A DNA stretch of 40,587 bases from an uncultured Alphaproteobacteria bacterium (GTDB lineage: Bacteria; Pseudomonadota; Alphaproteobacteria; UBA3830): assembly GCA_944390765.1 (NCBI GenBank), contig CALXQM010000008.1, positions 1-40,587 of the forward strand, read 5' to 3'. The translations under genes and the position numbers were made by a program. Position 1 is the first letter of the stretch. Each line of letters starts with the position of its first letter. The notes under the pieces were generated by a model. That model did not search any database and had not been told where the DNA came from. It saw only the letters and a list, made by a program, of their open reading frames with translations. This document shows positions 32,928 to 40,587 of the stretch, piece after piece.

Positions 32928-34409
32928 CTAATTTATTTCATCAAATTTCAACAACTTTATAGCGTCAAAGTCAATAACATCTCCTCCTACACGTTTTGAA
33001 GCATAAAATTCAACAAATGGCTTTGAAGTGTAAGGGTCTCTTAAAATTGACAACCCCTGACGTTCTACAATTTGATACCCACTTGAAAAATCACCGAACG
33101 CAACCGAGGTAGATTCTTGCCCATTCACTAAAGCTGGCATATTATCATCGATAATGACTGGATAACCTAAAAGTGTTGAAGGGGTAGCATCTGCAATTGA
33201 TGGTGCCCAAATTGGTAAAGAATCGCCATTTTTTATTTTACGAATTTCAGATAAAGCAGAACGTGACATAATCCACTTTGCATTTTTTACATATATTGGT
33301 TTAATGGAACAAACCATATCAATTAAAATATTCAGAGCACTATCATTATCAACAAATTTACCTTTAGCTCCTGTTAAAAAATGTTGAAGTATACCAAATG
33401 TTCTATTTTCATCACTATTTGAAGAATATTTTAAAAACCCATGAGGTTTGGATGTTCCGTCACCATTAATAAAAGCGGAATCCTCTAAAGATGCAAATTT
33501 TTCCGCTATTTTATCGATTAACCACTCTTCAACATCTATTTCTGAATCATCAAGTAAATGTTGATTGGCTTTTGGTTTTGCATATAACTCATAGACTGGT
33601 ATTTTAATCTTTTTTACTTCAGGGCTATCTGTTTCTATTCTTTCTTCATTTTCTGATGTCCACCCTGCATCAGGCAATTTAGAATCGACAAGAATATCTA
33701 CAGCATTAGTTGAAATAGTAATTATCTTTGCAATATTTCTCATTGGAGAAAGAAATTTCAGTTTATCATCTATTCTTTTAATAATATTTTGTGGTAGAAA
33801 AATCGCTCCATCTTTATCATTTGATTCATTTAGAGATTTCGTAAAAAAAGTATCTACTCCTTTGCGAATAAAAGAAGCTAATCCTGTATCTTTTTCTTCT
33901 GAAAGTGGTATATTTAACATATCATTCCTCATTTTATTTTCTTCTTGAATTTTTTTATCTATTTTGATGTTTTCTATTGTCGCTGATTTGCAAGCTGGAA
34001 ACGTTACAATTGATATTTCCAATAATTCTAAATCAGTTAAGTAATTATGGTCATTTTTTATATATTGATTTCTTATTCTATAACCAATTGAAAATCCATC
34101 TATTGCTTTATTTTTTAACAAAGTATAGATTTCTTTTGCTTTTGGAAGATCTAACAAGAGTTGCGCTTTTACAAACAATCCATGTTCGTCTTCTGATATT
34201 TCATTTATAACTCCGATAGGACTAGAAATATCATGTTGCCACAATAACTTAGGCATATTTCCTTTTTTTGTATCAGATATTGCTTGTGAAAAAGCATTCT
34301 TAACGACTATATCACCATAGCTGTCAATTTCATCAAAAACACTAGCATATCCTTCTATTTCTCCTTTTTCAGAGAATGATTTTATTTTTATTGTTTCTAA
34401 ATATTTCAT
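32928..34409 (-). CDS. Fused prohead protease and HK97-type major capsid protein
   Basis: Residues 1-150 are an HK97-type prohead protease: EGYASVFDEIDSYGDIVVKN, LLWQHD, GFSIGYRI, and LLEISIVTFPA. From about residue 175 a major capsid protein follows: FIRKGVDTFFTKSLNES, DILVDSKLPDAGWTSENEER, EEWLIDKIAEKFASLEDSAF, INGDGTSKPHGFL, and PVIIDDNMPAL. In HK97 these are two genes; here they are one 493-residue frame. The protease would release the capsid subunit in the prohead. The gene overlaps the portal gene by four nt. The catalytic residues look intact. Confidence 0.88.
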   Translation of the reverse strand: MKYLETIKIKSFSEKGEIEGYASVFDEIDSYGDIVVKNAFSQAISDTKKGNMPKLLWQHDISSPIGVINEISEDEHGLFVKAQLLLDLPKAKEIYTLLKNKAIDGFSIGYRIRNQYIKNDHNYLTDLELLEISIVTFPACKSATIENIKIDKKIQEENKMRNDMLNIPLSEEKDTGLASFIRKGVDTFFTKSLNESNDKDGAIFLPQNIIKRIDDKLKFLSPMRNIAKIITISTNAVDILVDSKLPDAGWTSENEERIETDSPEVKKIKIPVYELYAKPKANQHLLDDSEIDVEEWLIDKIAEKFASLEDSAFINGDGTSKPHGFLKYSSNSDENRTFGILQHFLTGAKGKFVDNDSALNILIDMVCSIKPIYVKNAKWIMSRSALSEIRKIKNGDSLPIWAPSIADATPSTLLGYPVIIDDNMPALVNGQESTSVAFGDFSSGYQIVERQGLSILRDPYTSKPFVEFYASKRVGGDVIDFDAIKLLKFDEIN

Positions 34410-35521
34410 TTTTCATTTCCTTGTTTTAGTTTTGGGAGCCCTAGCATTTCTCTTTTTTCATTATCAGTAAGAAAATCTGCGCCGGCTATTCGATTCCAGA
34501 GTATTTCTCTCTTTCCTGCCAAAGCAGGAACTGTATCTAAATTAAATACAACGTTTACAAATTGTTTTGTTCTGATAGAAAGCCAATGACTAAATTCTGT
34601 ACTAATAAATTCGGTTAAAGGAACTATAGTGTCTTCCCAAAAATGCGTTCGAGCTTCTTTATAGTTGCTAAAAGACGAGTCTCCTCGAATACCAACTAAA
34701 ATTGGTGGAACACCAAACGCTTGAACTATTTCACGGGCTGTAGAATTTTTTGCTCCATCAAAATCTAAATCCCTAGGAGAAAACCCCATTTCTTTCCATT
34801 CAAATCCACCTTCTAGCACCATAATTTTCCCAGCGTTACTTGCTCCAACGTATGTTTCTTTTAAATCTCTCCTTAACTGAATTCTTTGTTCATCTGTAAG
34901 ATTTTCAATATTTTTTAAAATTAAACACCCAGTTGGTCTTCCCCCATTTTGTAATAAACCTAAGTTGTGTTTTGACATTTCATTATATTGATCAATAGCT
35001 TGAGTAGCAGCCTGTATCGGAGCAAATCCATACCAATCACTCAAAGGATTTGAAAATTTCAAATGCAAAACATCGTCTTTACGTAAGGATATTTTAGTTC
35101 TATCTACTTCATAGGTATAATATTCTACTTCTGTATTATTTCTATTCGGAACAATTTTAGTTCTATCAGGTCTTAAACAATTTAATTCCTTTCCGTTAAA
35201 ATATACAAAAGCATTGCCAGAAAGTTGCAAATAATTAACCAAAGTCGTCATAAAAGAACTACGACCTTGCATAGAATTAGGACGACAAAATAAATTTGTC
35301 ATCAATTTGTTTTCTGATAAATCTCGATTTTTAACTATTATGGGAATAGAAGAGATCCCGCTAGAAATAAGATTTATAGCTCTATATACAAAAACATTTT
35401 TGAAAAAACCTTCCGAAACAAGGGAAGAATAATTACCTGGCGTCCATGTGGGAGTCGTTCCCTGCCAAGTAAAAATACATTCCTTTTTTCGGTTACTAAA
35501 ATGTTGTAATAAATTAAACAT
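34406..35521 (-). CDS. HK97-family phage portal protein
   Basis: It forms the dodecameric DNA entry ring at one capsid vertex. Family features: VYRAINLISSGISSIPIIV, LTNLF-like NKLMTNLFCRPNSMQGRSSF, NYLQLSGNAFVYFNG, LHLKFSNPLSDWYGFAPIQA, NGGRPTGCLIL, and AFGVPPILVGIRGDSSFSNY. 371 residues, close to the usual ~400. I choose the ATG at 35521, with GGAG six nt upstream, over the ATG at 35533 that contains that site. A TATAAT (minus strand, 35541-35536) lies just before it. No terminase gene precedes it. Confidence 0.9.
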   Translation of the reverse strand: MFNLLQHFSNRKKECIFTWQGTTPTWTPGNYSSLVSEGFFKNVFVYRAINLISSGISSIPIIVKNRDLSENKLMTNLFCRPNSMQGRSSFMTTLVNYLQLSGNAFVYFNGKELNCLRPDRTKIVPNRNNTEVEYYTYEVDRTKISLRKDDVLHLKFSNPLSDWYGFAPIQAATQAIDQYNEMSKHNLGLLQNGGRPTGCLILKNIENLTDEQRIQLRRDLKETYVGASNAGKIMVLEGGFEWKEMGFSPRDLDFDGAKNSTAREIVQAFGVPPILVGIRGDSSFSNYKEARTHFWEDTIVPLTEFISTEFSHWLSIRTKQFVNVVFNLDTVPALAGKREILWNRIAGADFLTDNEKREMLGLPKLKQGNEK

Positions 35522-35533
35522 TTGTAACTCCAT

Positions 35534-35840
35534 AAATTATATTTTTATTTGACAAAACACTGATAAGCCACTGTGCAGACTCGAATGAACCAGTTTTGAA
35601 TGTTTTAATAAAAACTTCAATATTTGATTTTATTAAAAACTAAGATTATATTAACTAAAATTTTAAATATTTCAATAATTTTTTTATAGAAATTTAAAAA
35701 ATTATTTAAAATCAATTGATTAATTACTATCTTGAAAATATTTTTTATTGTATAAAATGCATTTTTCTAAACTATTAATAATATAAAATTAATATTTTCA
35801 GAACCGATAAATACTTTCATGTAATTTTTTCTATAAATTA
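35534..35840. other. AT-rich gene-free stretch upstream of the portal gene
   Basis: In a compact phage the terminase would be here. Instead there is very AT-rich sequence with only a TATAAT box on the portal side (35536-35541) and no phage fragment that I can detect. Confidence 0.5.
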
Positions 35841-35841
35841 G

Positions 35842-36042
35842 AAAAATGGATACTTCTTATTTATAAGTTTCTCGCTATTAAAATTAGTTATTCTTTCAAT
35901 TTCATCTACTAATAGACCTCAAGATATTTTTCTTCCGTATTATAATGGAACTGTAATCCTTGATGACATTATTGGTTGTAAAGAGGAATTTCATTTAAGA
36001 TTTGTTGGTAATGATTACAGGTTTACTTTTATTAAAATTTAA
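35842..36042 (+). pseudogene. Startless short frame before the 36060 secreted protein
   Basis: An open frame of 66 codons with a hydrophobic beginning (YFLFISFSLLKLVILSIS) and then TNRPQDIFLPYYNGTVILDD, ending 17 nt before the next gene. It contains no ATG, GTG or TTG that could start it, and a stop lies just upstream. The signal-peptide-like beginning and the position suggest the remains of a secreted-protein gene upstream of the orphan partner. It could also be chance. Confidence 0.3.
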
Positions 36043-36059
36043 CTAATAAGGAGAAGCAC

Positions 36060-36449
36060 ATGAAAAAAATGTTATTTTTAGTTTTAATTATAAGTTTTAA
36101 TGTATTTTGTATGGAAATGGAAAAAACAGTTTATTTTAATATGATACATGAAAATAACCCATCTATTATTGCTAAAGTTTCTGAAGACGGCATAAAACTT
36201 ATTGACAGTTCTTGGAATGAAGTAAATTCATTAGCTATACCATTATCAGAAGAAGAAGATGGATTCAAAGTTGTCCTAAAACAGAATTCAACATATGGAA
36301 TTATTTCTATTTATAATGAAAATAATCTAGATAATGCTTTATTAAAATTTTCTATAGAAAAGATAAATTGTTATAATCCTGCTACAGTAAAATTCTTAGA
36401 AATAGAACAAGATAAAAAAGCCGTTTTATATCGTCCAAGTATGGGATGA
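36060..36449 (+). CDS. Small secreted protein, orphan homologue of the nitrilase partner
   Basis: 129 residues with a signal peptide (KKMLFLVLIISFNVFCM). IAKV near residue 38, DGFKVVL near 68 and FSIEKINCYNP near 98 align in place with IAQV, DGVFTVIL and IAIEKSDFNCQP of the protein at 18854-19360. GGAG seven to nine nt before the ATG supports the start. Here no nitrilase-like gene precedes it. Unknown function; likely beta-rich. Confidence 0.6.
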   Translation: MKKMLFLVLIISFNVFCMEMEKTVYFNMIHENNPSIIAKVSEDGIKLIDSSWNEVNSLAIPLSEEEDGFKVVLKQNSTYGIISIYNENNLDNALLKFSIEKINCYNPATVKFLEIEQDKKAVLYRPSMG

Positions 36450-36567
36450 TTCAGATTTTTCAATGTCTAGAATACAGAAATTAATGCCATTTGGAGAGAT
36501 ACAATTTTATACACCTGTTTGTAAAATATAAGTATATAAAATTACTTATTTATAACTTCGTATAGCG

Positions 36568-36862
36568 ACATCGCCATTACGCTTTTAGTCATTCTGAGCT
36601 AACATGATGAATGTGAGAGTTCATAGTTTTTTCTTAATTATTTTTTTACGCGCATTTTAAAGTCATTATAGATTGCTACGTCGCTTCGCTCCTCGCAATG
36701 ACGCTAAATGGAAAATGCCATTCTGAATGACAAGAAATAAACTTTTTATCACGTCTTACGTTATTTTAAGTGACACAATCCTTTTTCATCGTCATTTTGA
36801 TCATTCTCTACACCCAGTGTCATTCTGAGCGAGTATAACGAGCGTGAGAATCCATATGTTCT
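36568..36862 (+). repeat. Cluster of dispersed CGTCATTCTGAGCGAG-type repeats
   Basis: Modules include GTCATTCTGAGCTAACATG, GATTGCTACGTCGCTTCGC...CTCGCAATGACG, and TGTCATTCTGAGCGAGTATA...GAGAATCC. It fills the gap between the orphan secreted-protein gene and the glycosylase gene (36450-36903), and no gene is seen in that gap. Confidence 0.8.
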
Positions 36863-36903
36863 TTTAATCATATCTACTACTGTAATAAACACAATAGATT
36901 AAA

Positions 36904-37695
36904 TTAATACAAACTTCTTTCATAAAAAAACATATATTGTTGTACAATACCACCTATGTCCTCTAACCCTAACTCTTTCAAAGAGAAATTTCCATTATAG
37001 CGCTTATCTATAATTCTTTTTATCCAAACATCTATAGGAAAGGCTTCTATTTTATGCAACCCAAATAGCATAATACAATTAGCGACTTTGTCCCCTATTC
37101 CTGGTAAAGATTTTAGATATTTTAAAGCACTGATATAATCCATAGATTTTAATAATTTTAAGTCAAATTTCCCTTCATAAATCAACTTAGATATAGTTAA
37201 TAAATAGTCTTTTCTATAACCTAGTTTAAAACTTTCTAATTGATTTTCTGAAAAATTGAGAAAATCTGAAGGAGAAGGAAATTTACCGTTATTTGTAGAG
37301 CATATTTTACGAATACAATTAGCTATTCTAGAAATATTATTTTGTTGAGAAATAACATAAGAAAATATCATTTCCCATAAATCTTGCTTTAAAATTCTGA
37401 GTCCTGAACCAAACTTAACTGCTTTTTCTAAATAACCATCTCCAGAATTTAAAATACGGCTGATAATCTGACCATAATCTATCTCTAAATCAAAATATTT
37501 ATACCAAAAATCGTAAAACTGCTCTTTTGAACAGTAGAATACATGAATATTGTTATTTTTTTGAATAAATAAGCATTTGTTCAGGACATGAGCTTCCCAT
37601 TTATTATCATCAATTCTATAAATACGAAAGCATTGCCCTGAATCTGCAATCTGTTCTATATCAAAATTTCTAAGTTCTAATCTCAATTCGTCCAT
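36904..37695 (-). CDS. OGG1-type 8-oxoguanine DNA glycosylase/AP lyase
   Basis: OGG1 removes 8-oxoguanine from DNA. The N-domain starts FDIEQIADSGQCFRIYRID, as in bacterial and eukaryotic OGG1. DLWEMIFSYVISQQNNISRI corresponds to the QQN helix. The helix-hairpin-helix is SLPGIGDKVANCIMLFGLHK, where the lysine is the Schiff-base nucleophile. The catalytic aspartate is in AFPIDVWIKRII. The length of 263 residues fits the bacterial (clostridial-type) family. Most alphaproteobacteria use MutM for this job, so transfer is likely. The gene overlaps the end of clpB by 26 nt with no ribosome-binding site of its own, so it depends on clpB for expression. Confidence 0.85.
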   Translation of the reverse strand: MDELRLELRNFDIEQIADSGQCFRIYRIDDNKWEAHVLNKCLFIQKNNNIHVFYCSKEQFYDFWYKYFDLEIDYGQIISRILNSGDGYLEKAVKFGSGLRILKQDLWEMIFSYVISQQNNISRIANCIRKICSTNNGKFPSPSDFLNFSENQLESFKLGYRKDYLLTISKLIYEGKFDLKLLKSMDYISALKYLKSLPGIGDKVANCIMLFGLHKIEAFPIDVWIKRIIDKRYNGNFSLKELGLEDIGGIVQQYMFFYERSLY

Positions 37696-40201
37696 TTTGA
37701 TATGTCACTATAGCTTTTGAACCTTCTTGTAAGTCTCCTGCAATAATTTTTTTTGCAATTAAATCATACAAGCTTTTTTGCAAGACTCTTTTAAGAGGTC
37801 TAGCGCCGTAATTTTCATCATAACCTTCTGTACATAACCATTGTTTAAACGAATCTTCAACAACTAAAGAAATATGCTTATCTTCCAGACGCTTATACAA
37901 TTCTTGTAATTGAATATCTACTATACCCATCATATTTTCTTTAGATAATTTATTGAAGACTAAAATTTCATCTAATCTGTTAATAAGCTCTGGTCTAAAA
38001 TTCATTTTTACAACATTCAAAACTTTTTCTTTTACCTGTTGTTTATTACTAATTTCAGAAAAATACTCAGAACCTAAATTAGAAGTTAAAATAATGATAG
38101 TATTTTTAAAATTTACACTTCTTCCAAGACCATCTGTTAAATGCCCTTCATCTAAAACCTGCAAAAGAATATTGAATACATCATTATGTGCTTTTTCTAC
38201 CTCATCAAACAGTATGACAGAATAAGGCCGTCTTTTTACGGCTTCAGTTAATTCTCCTCCTTGCTCATACCCAACGTATCCTGGAGGTGCGCCTATTAGT
38301 CTCGATACAGAATGCTTTTCCATATACTCAGACATATCTATACGTATCATATTGTTTTTATCATCGAATAAGAATTGGGCAAGCGCTTTTGATAACTCTG
38401 TCTTTCCCACTCCTGTAGGGCCTAAAAATAGAAAAGATCCTAAAGGTCTATTTGGATCTGAAATGCCTGCCCTAGATCTTCTAATACAATCAGATATCGC
38501 ATCTACTGCTTCATCTTGCCCAACAACATACTCTTTTAATTTTGATTCAATATTGAGTAACTTCTCTTTTTCACCCATGAGCATTTTTTCTACAGGAATG
38601 CCTGTCCAGCGAGAAACAACGATAGCAATATCATTTTCTGTTACCTCATTACGTTTTTCAGAAGATAACTTCTGACATTCTGCCAATCTTTTTTCCATCT
38701 CTGGAATTTTACTATATAAAAGTTCCCCAGCTTTAGCAAAATCAGCATTTCTTTGAGCAGATTCAGCTGAAATCTTTGCTTCATCGATTTGGCTTTTTAA
38801 TTTCTTAATTTCATCAATATTTTTCTTTTCTTGATTCCATTTTGCATTCAAATCTGCAGATTTCTTCTCATATTCGAATAGCTCTTCTTCTAATTTAGCC
38901 AATCTTTCTTTAGAAGCTTGATCTTTTTCTTTTTTAAGAACTTCTTTTTCTATTTTAAGTTGCATAACCTTACGATCAATTTCATCTATTTCTTCAGGTT
39001 TGGAGTCTAGTACCATTTTTAATCTACTAGCAGCTTCATCCATCAAATCAATTGCTTTATCTGGTAAAAACCTGTCACTAATATATCTATTAGAATAATT
39101 ACAAGCGGCAATAATAGCTGCATCACTAATTCGAACACCATGATGCAATTCATACTTTTCTTTCAACCCTCTTAAAATAGAAATAGAATCCAAAACAGAA
39201 GGTTCATTAACAAACACGGGTTGAAACCTGCGAGCAAAAGCTGAATCCTTTTCTATATACTTTCGATACTCATCTAATGTAGTTGAACCAATACAACGTA
39301 ATTCACCTCTAGCTAAGGCAGGCTTTAGCATATTAGAAGCATCCATTGCTCCATCTTGACCGGCTCCCATCAAAGTATGTATTTCATCAATAAATAATAT
39401 GATATTATCATTTGCTGATACTTCTTTAAGGACAGCCTTTAATCTTTCTTCAAATTCTCCCCTAAATTTAGCTCCAGCAATTAACTGTCCGATATCCAAG
39501 GACATAATTTTTTTATTTTTTACTGAATCAGGAACATCATTATTTATAATACGATTTGCTAATCCTTCAACAATTGCTGTTTTACCTACACCAGGTTCCC
39601 CTATTAAAATAGGATTATTCTTCGTACGCCTAGACAAAACTTGCAATGTTCGACGGATTTCTTCGTCTCTGCCTATAACAGGATCTAGTTTTCCTTGATT
39701 TGCTAATTCTGTAATATCTTTAGCATAACGATTTAATGCGTCAAATTCTGATTCTGCATTTTCTGTATTTACATTTTTATCCATTCTAACCTCTTTTATT
39801 ATTTTTTCAATTTCATTTAAATTTCCTCCACACTGGACTAATAATGGTTTTATAGAGTCCGATTGTAGTAAACAAAATAACAAATTATCAAATCCAATAA
39901 ATTTATCTTTTAATTCTTTTGAACGTTCGTCCATTTTTTGAAAGATTTTATATAATTCACTGGAAACAGAAAGCTGTTCACTACCGAAAACTTGCGGAAT
40001 TTTTTTTATTTCATCATTACATAAACTACGTAATCGAATTTTATCTATATTGCAAAGTATTTTAGAAGTCAAATAATCTTCTTTATCTAAAATAGCCTTT
40101 AAAATATGAAAAGGCGTTATAAATTGATGATGATTTCTTTGAGCATCCTCTTGAGCGCTCTGTAATAATAAAACAACTGTCTGAGTCATATTTTGATTCA
40201 T
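37670..40201 (-). CDS. clpB: ATP-dependent disaggregase ClpB
   Basis: ClpB pulls proteins out of aggregates with DnaK. It has an N-domain ([20 protein letters not shown]), a first AAA+ domain with Walker A GEPGVGKT at about residue 201 and Walker [10 protein letters not shown], and a long coiled-coil M domain. The second AAA+ domain has [19 protein letters not shown] and the final [12 protein letters not shown]. There is no LGF-type ClpP-binding loop that I can see. I choose the ATG at 40201, preceded by GGAGGG, giving 843 residues. The glycosylase gene overlaps its end. Confidence 0.96.
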   Translation of the reverse strand: MNQNMTQTVVLLLQSAQEDAQRNHHQFITPFHILKAILDKEDYLTSKILCNIDKIRLRSLCNDEIKKIPQVFGSEQLSVSSELYKIFQKMDERSKELKDKFIGFDNLLFCLLQSDSIKPLLVQCGGNLNEIEKIIKEVRMDKNVNTENAESEFDALNRYAKDITELANQGKLDPVIGRDEEIRRTLQVLSRRTKNNPILIGEPGVGKTAIVEGLANRIINNDVPDSVKNKKIMSLDIGQLIAGAKFRGEFEERLKAVLKEVSANDNIILFIDEIHTLMGAGQDGAMDASNMLKPALARGELRCIGSTTLDEYRKYIEKDSAFARRFQPVFVNEPSVLDSISILRGLKEKYELHHGVRISDAAIIAACNYSNRYISDRFLPDKAIDLMDEAASRLKMVLDSKPEEIDEIDRKVMQLKIEKEVLKKEKDQASKERLAKLEEELFEYEKKSADLNAKWNQEKKNIDEIKKLKSQIDEAKISAESAQRNADFAKAGELLYSKIPEMEKRLAECQKLSSEKRNEVTENDIAIVVSRWTGIPVEKMLMGEKEKLLNIESKLKEYVVGQDEAVDAISDCIRRSRAGISDPNRPLGSFLFLGPTGVGKTELSKALAQFLFDDKNNMIRIDMSEYMEKHSVSRLIGAPPGYVGYEQGGELTEAVKRRPYSVILFDEVEKAHNDVFNILLQVLDEGHLTDGLGRSVNFKNTIIILTSNLGSEYFSEISNKQQVKEKVLNVVKMNFRPELINRLDEILVFNKLSKENMMGIVDIQLQELYKRLEDKHISLVVEDSFKQWLCTEGYDENYGARPLKRVLQKSLYDLIAKKIIAGDLQEGSKAIVTYQNGRIEIRT

Positions 40202-40226
40202 ACATCCCTCCAAACTTTGCGATGTA

Positions 40227-40232
40227 ATTATA
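40227..40232 (-). promoter_or_regulatory. -10 box of the clpB promoter
   Basis: TATAAT on the minus strand, about 25 nt before the clpB ATG. No convincing -35 box or heat-shock (sigma-32) CCCCAT-type -10 is visible at the expected place, so regulation cannot be told. Confidence 0.45.
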
Positions 40233-40587
40233 TCACTTTTATACGACCATATATAATTTATTAATAAAAAGAATTGGGAAATTATAGAGAAATCGATATT
40301 CGGATATTTTTTCTAACACTATTTTCGTTGATAAAACAGCTAAGTACAGAAATTTATAAATAAATTTATAGAAGTTAAGGAGATATGGGTTGAAAAGGTG
40401 TGAGATATTAGATAAGTTAAAAAATAGTTAAAATATTTAAGTAGTAATAAGTATTTTGACATTAAGGACTATATGAATTTGTTTTTCTTAATGATGAAAG
40501 GAGATTTGGAGAGAGGTTTCATCATTTAGAGACTGAAAGGGGTGAGGGAATTCAAGAGATTGATAGTGGAAGGTTTATTACTTGAGC
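40233..40587. other. Gene-free stretch at the right end
   Basis: About 350 nt of AT-rich sequence upstream of clpB. Some purine-rich stretches look like ribosome-binding sites, but the frames after them are under 20 codons. I see no gene, tRNA or repeat here. Confidence 0.5.

Noticed and set aside
38352-38675. Open frames antisense to clpB (also 37953-38225 and 39399-39698)
   Set aside because: All overlap conserved ClpB motifs on the other strand and show no protein-like features of their own.

Overview
The window is AT-rich (a few G/C islands, mainly tRNAs and intergenic repeats) and carries an alphaproteobacterial gene set. Marker orders are tkt-gap, xseB-yggT-folD, and cpoB-tilS-ftsH. 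Together with small secreted proteins, non-ATG starts and intergenic repeat clusters, this suggests an obligate intracellular alphaproteobacterium of the Holosporales/Rickettsiales kind. That placement is inference; no rRNA is present to settle it.

Layout. 0-6.3 kb: a TadE-like pseudopilin gene whose frame is broken at a run of nine G, rlpA and smr diverging from each other, a YmdB-type phosphoesterase, tRNA-Glu, then prmA-infC with a small basic ORF upstream. 6.4-18 kb: one long plus-strand housekeeping block: transketolase, GAPDH, xseB, yggT, folD, cpoB, tilS, ftsH, an RluD-type pseudouridine synthase, birA and RNase J, with many 1-8 nt overlaps. 18.8-36.5 kb: a broken, rearranged tailed-phage or gene-transfer-agent-like region on the minus strand, interrupted by host-type and secreted-protein genes. 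36.9-40.2 kb: clpB overlapping an OGG1-type DNA glycosylase gene.

The phage-like part reads, on the minus strand, portal, fused prohead protease/major capsid, gp6-like connector, head-closure protein, DUF3168-like tail terminator, tail protein, (insertions), two large tail proteins, SleB-type hydrolase, holin-like protein, then tRNA-Lys and finally the large terminase. The terminase would normally precede the portal, so the order is circularly permuted or rearranged. I see no integrase, repressor, replication gene, tape measure or small terminase.

Into the gaps of this region are set seven genes for small exported proteins. The most interesting are two copies of a two-gene module: a secreted nitrilase-fold-like protein with a candidate Glu-Lys-Cys triad, followed by a small exported, probably beta-rich protein. 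One copy is at 18.9-20.7 kb (minus), the other at 29.1-30.8 kb (plus). A third, orphan small partner lies at 36.1 kb. A secreted protein with deaminase-like HxE and PC...C motifs lies at 27.8 kb. The 29.1-30.8 kb copy is bracketed by two copies of the 3' end of the same phage tail gene. These look like effector-type cargo carried by or lodged in a decaying phage/GTA.

Intergenic space is occupied by a family of short repeats (CGTCATTCTGAGCGAG...GAGAATCC and relatives), some with a hairpin whose stem covaries between copies, and by a separate ~107-nt element present twice with inverted ends.
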